Source: Melanocharis versteri
Taxonomy: Eukaryota > Chordata > Aves > Passeriformes > Melanocharitidae
Length of the DNA stretch: 64,000 bases
NCBI GenBank assembly: GCA_013397845.1
Contig: VZTG01007184.1
Coordinates: forward strand, 62,001-126,000
Direction of reading: 5' to 3'
Below the pieces are notes generated by a model. That model ran no database searches. It had not been told where the DNA came from and saw nothing but the letters and a program-made list of their open reading frames with translations. Each line of letters starts with the position of its first letter. Within the stretch, counting starts at the first letter, position 1. Positions 61,801 to 64,000 of this stretch are shown here, in pieces. The position numbers and the translations under genes were made by a program.

Positions 61801-64000
61801 ACATCCTGTGTGTGTCCAGTGAATGGACAGGACACTGGTCTTTGAAGATACTGCCAGAGATGTCTGGATGAAATGGGGAAGGCACAGGTGAAGATACAAC
61901 CTCCCTAGCTTAAAATATTCCGGTGGCTTTTTCTCCCCTGGGAAACAGGGGCATTTCACATATTCACACCCAAATGTTTTTCTCAGACATGATCTTTATG
62001 GTTTCTTTTACAAGAAATTTATTTTGACATTAAAACAGACTGAGAGAAAACTAATGTGGAGGCCAAGGAGGTAGATAGCAGCAAAAGAAATCTCATCTGT
62101 TCCCAACCATTTTTACACAATTTCAACACTAACTGACATACTTATATGTGGAGCCTCCTACTGATGTGGTATTAAACTATTTAAAGGTCTAAAAGCATTT
62201 ATTCCCCCCAGGCTTTTTTGAAGTATACTTCTAGTCTAATAATTACATTAGCATTGGAGTGACTGACCTAAGGATGTACAAGAAATCTCTGACAGATACA
62301 AAATTTGAATTCAAGTTGTTTGTTTTCAAAGACATCTACTCCTTAATGACAACTACATCATAAGACATAGGTACCCCAAAGTAATTCAGGTAGTCACTAC
62401 ACCATTTACTTTGTCCTAGCTGCTGTTTGACTAGTCTTTCCCAAATAAAGAAAGAGGTTTGCTTCCCATTAGGCCTACCTTGCATCTTCCACAGTGTTTC
62501 TTGCAGATAAAAGTGTGGGAGAATGAAACTGTTCTGCCGGGCTATTAAAGCTTTTATTTGAAGCCAGCCCTGATGATCAGCGAACCTGTCCCCAAAATCA
62601 TAACATTGGTACAAGCAAATGGCTTTCTGCTACATTTAAAATCCAGTCTACAGAAGCATGGAAACTCTGCAAGTGGTTTCTAAGAAACGTGACAAAGAAA
62701 ACTCCTCACAGAAAGGGCATTCAGGGAAAACTCTTTAAATTTAAGGAGAAGCATTTCCCTGAGTCATAACTACATTTAACTCCCATATGTTAGAGAAGGA
62801 GGAGGTTGTGGCGTAGAGGAAATGGGAGGTTCCTGCAGTAAAAACTTCAGATGAGCAGTTGCTCCTTCAGGCATCTGCTTGTAGGATTATGCCAGACGAA
62901 AACTTTGCGTCCATATGGCGCACTGCAAACAAGGCACTCGCTGCCGTACCAACATCAGCTGATTCTTGCACATCTTCTGTTTGCCTTCCAGCAAACACTG
63001 GAGAGAACCCTCTAATCTCTGCTGGGGCTTGCTGGGTCCTGCCATAACTAAGGAGGAAGCAGGAAATTAAAAGGTTCTGCGTTCTTCAGGGACAGGGAGA
63101 AGTTGAGGTAGTGAATGATTATGACTTGCGCAGACCACACAAGGAGTGAGAGAACCTTCAGACTCCTGTTTTCCAGTTTGCAGCCCCCACTGGGAGATAT
63201 GGGACTTTTTGCATTAAAACCAGGATTGCTCCACACAAAGCATCGTGAAACTTGGAAAGTGGATCATTGTACCCAGTGGATGTCCGGATAATCTCCTGGC
63301 TTTGGGACACAGGCAAAAGATGTCTTACAGCTCAGCTCCTCAGAGAAAGCCACCTAGGGCACAAGTAGACTGCACACCTTCTTCTGTCCCTTTTAACTGA
63401 GGGGCTTAAAATGATCAGCTCTGAGTGCTCAGGTTGGTACAGCACCTGTGAAGAACGCTGTGGTCCTACAGGGGTTTTGACAAGGATGTTTTAAAGCACA
63501 GTGGTGCAGCTGAAGTATTTGTTTGCAGTGAGACAGATCTTTCTGCTGCTTGGCTACAGACAGATAAGGTTTTTTACCTAGGAATCTGGGTAGCTGTTTA
63601 AAAAAAAGAGAAATAAAGACCCAAAAAAGCTCCACAAGAAACAAAAAAACCACCCCAGAACTAGAAACAAAAACATAAACCTGCAACACTCTGAATAGGT
63701 CTAGCTTGAAATGTTATTAGACTTCTGAATAAGCATGTTCGTGTGTTATCTTCTTTTATAAGGGTTTTACCCTTGCTTCCAAGGGAAAAGAACACCTTAT
63801 GGACGGCCCAGCCAGCACAGAACTGGGCCTTCCAGATAAAGATTCCCTGCAAAAGAAAGGAGCCAGGTAGAAGCAGAATGAAACATAAGCCAGCAATTCA
63901 GGAATCACAGTAAACTGAAATGCAACTGCCCGTATTCTGCTCTCCATTTCACTGGCATTGGTTTGTGTGGTCAACCTGTTGCAGAAGTTTCTAGATGATA
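58836..64000. other. Noncoding stretch to window end
   Basis: No exon, RNA gene or further transposon was recognised, apart from the VNTR at 60174-60310. Short open frames such as the 155-codon minus frame at 61492-61959 match no family I know and show no splice context that stands out. Whether this is RERG intron, RERG 5' flank or intergenic DNA cannot be settled from the sequence. Confidence 0.5.
60174..60310 (+). repeat. Two-copy VNTR with an ambiguous base
   Basis: Copy A (60174-60231) and copy B (60237-60310) both begin GGAAGGAGCTGCCTCTTT and both end GAAAATCTTGGTGACGTTGCCTGA. Copy B holds 16 extra bases (around 'gagttcagtctctac') in the middle. A single N at 60232 lies between them, as if an assembler or polisher could not resolve the copy junction. 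Confidence 0.9.

Overview
This is vertebrate nuclear DNA, almost certainly from a bird. It is AT-rich, poor in repeats and nearly free of coding sequence. The few interspersed repeats I can recognise are CR1 LINEs, including one with the 3' end typical of avian CR1, plus a few worn MIR-like SINE remnants. I saw no mammalian-type Alu, B1 or L1 sequence and no prokaryotic gene organisation. The species cannot be named from this window.

The anchor is one small, very well defined exon on the minus strand at 6698-6754. It is 57 bp long, with a consensus splice acceptor and donor, and encodes (A)LVVRFLTKRFIWEYDPTL(E). That matches residues 21-40 of RERG, the Ras-related, estrogen-regulated growth inhibitor. 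The window is therefore the interior of a minus-strand RERG gene: exons nearer the 3' end lie left of base 1, and the start-codon/P-loop exon lies to the right. I looked for both neighbouring coding exons by their conserved residues and found neither. The P-loop exon is either beyond base 64000 or inside the assembly gap.

Layout: 1-6697 is the intron downstream of the exon, with one MIR-like remnant and low-complexity tracts. 6755-64000 is mostly upstream intron, and its far end could extend beyond the gene. This part holds a MIR-like remnant (about 9.2 kb), a 52-bp tandem duplication (32.45 kb), a truncated plus-strand CR1 (34.7-35.17 kb), a heavily diverged minus-strand CR1 (45.9-46.6 kb), a 799-base N gap (49440-50238), a GC-richer patch with an (AGGG)n tract (51.4-52.1 kb), another MIR-like remnant (53.2 kb), a minus-strand CR1 tail (58.76 kb), and a short VNTR interrupted by a single N (60.17-60.31 kb).

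Two short open stretches next to good splice acceptors deserve a check: 47515-47696 on the minus strand, in a phase compatible with RERG, and 51994-52110 on the plus strand. I find no multi-gene system, CRISPR array, integrated virus, tRNA or rRNA. The remaining open reading frames look like chance open frames in noncoding DNA.
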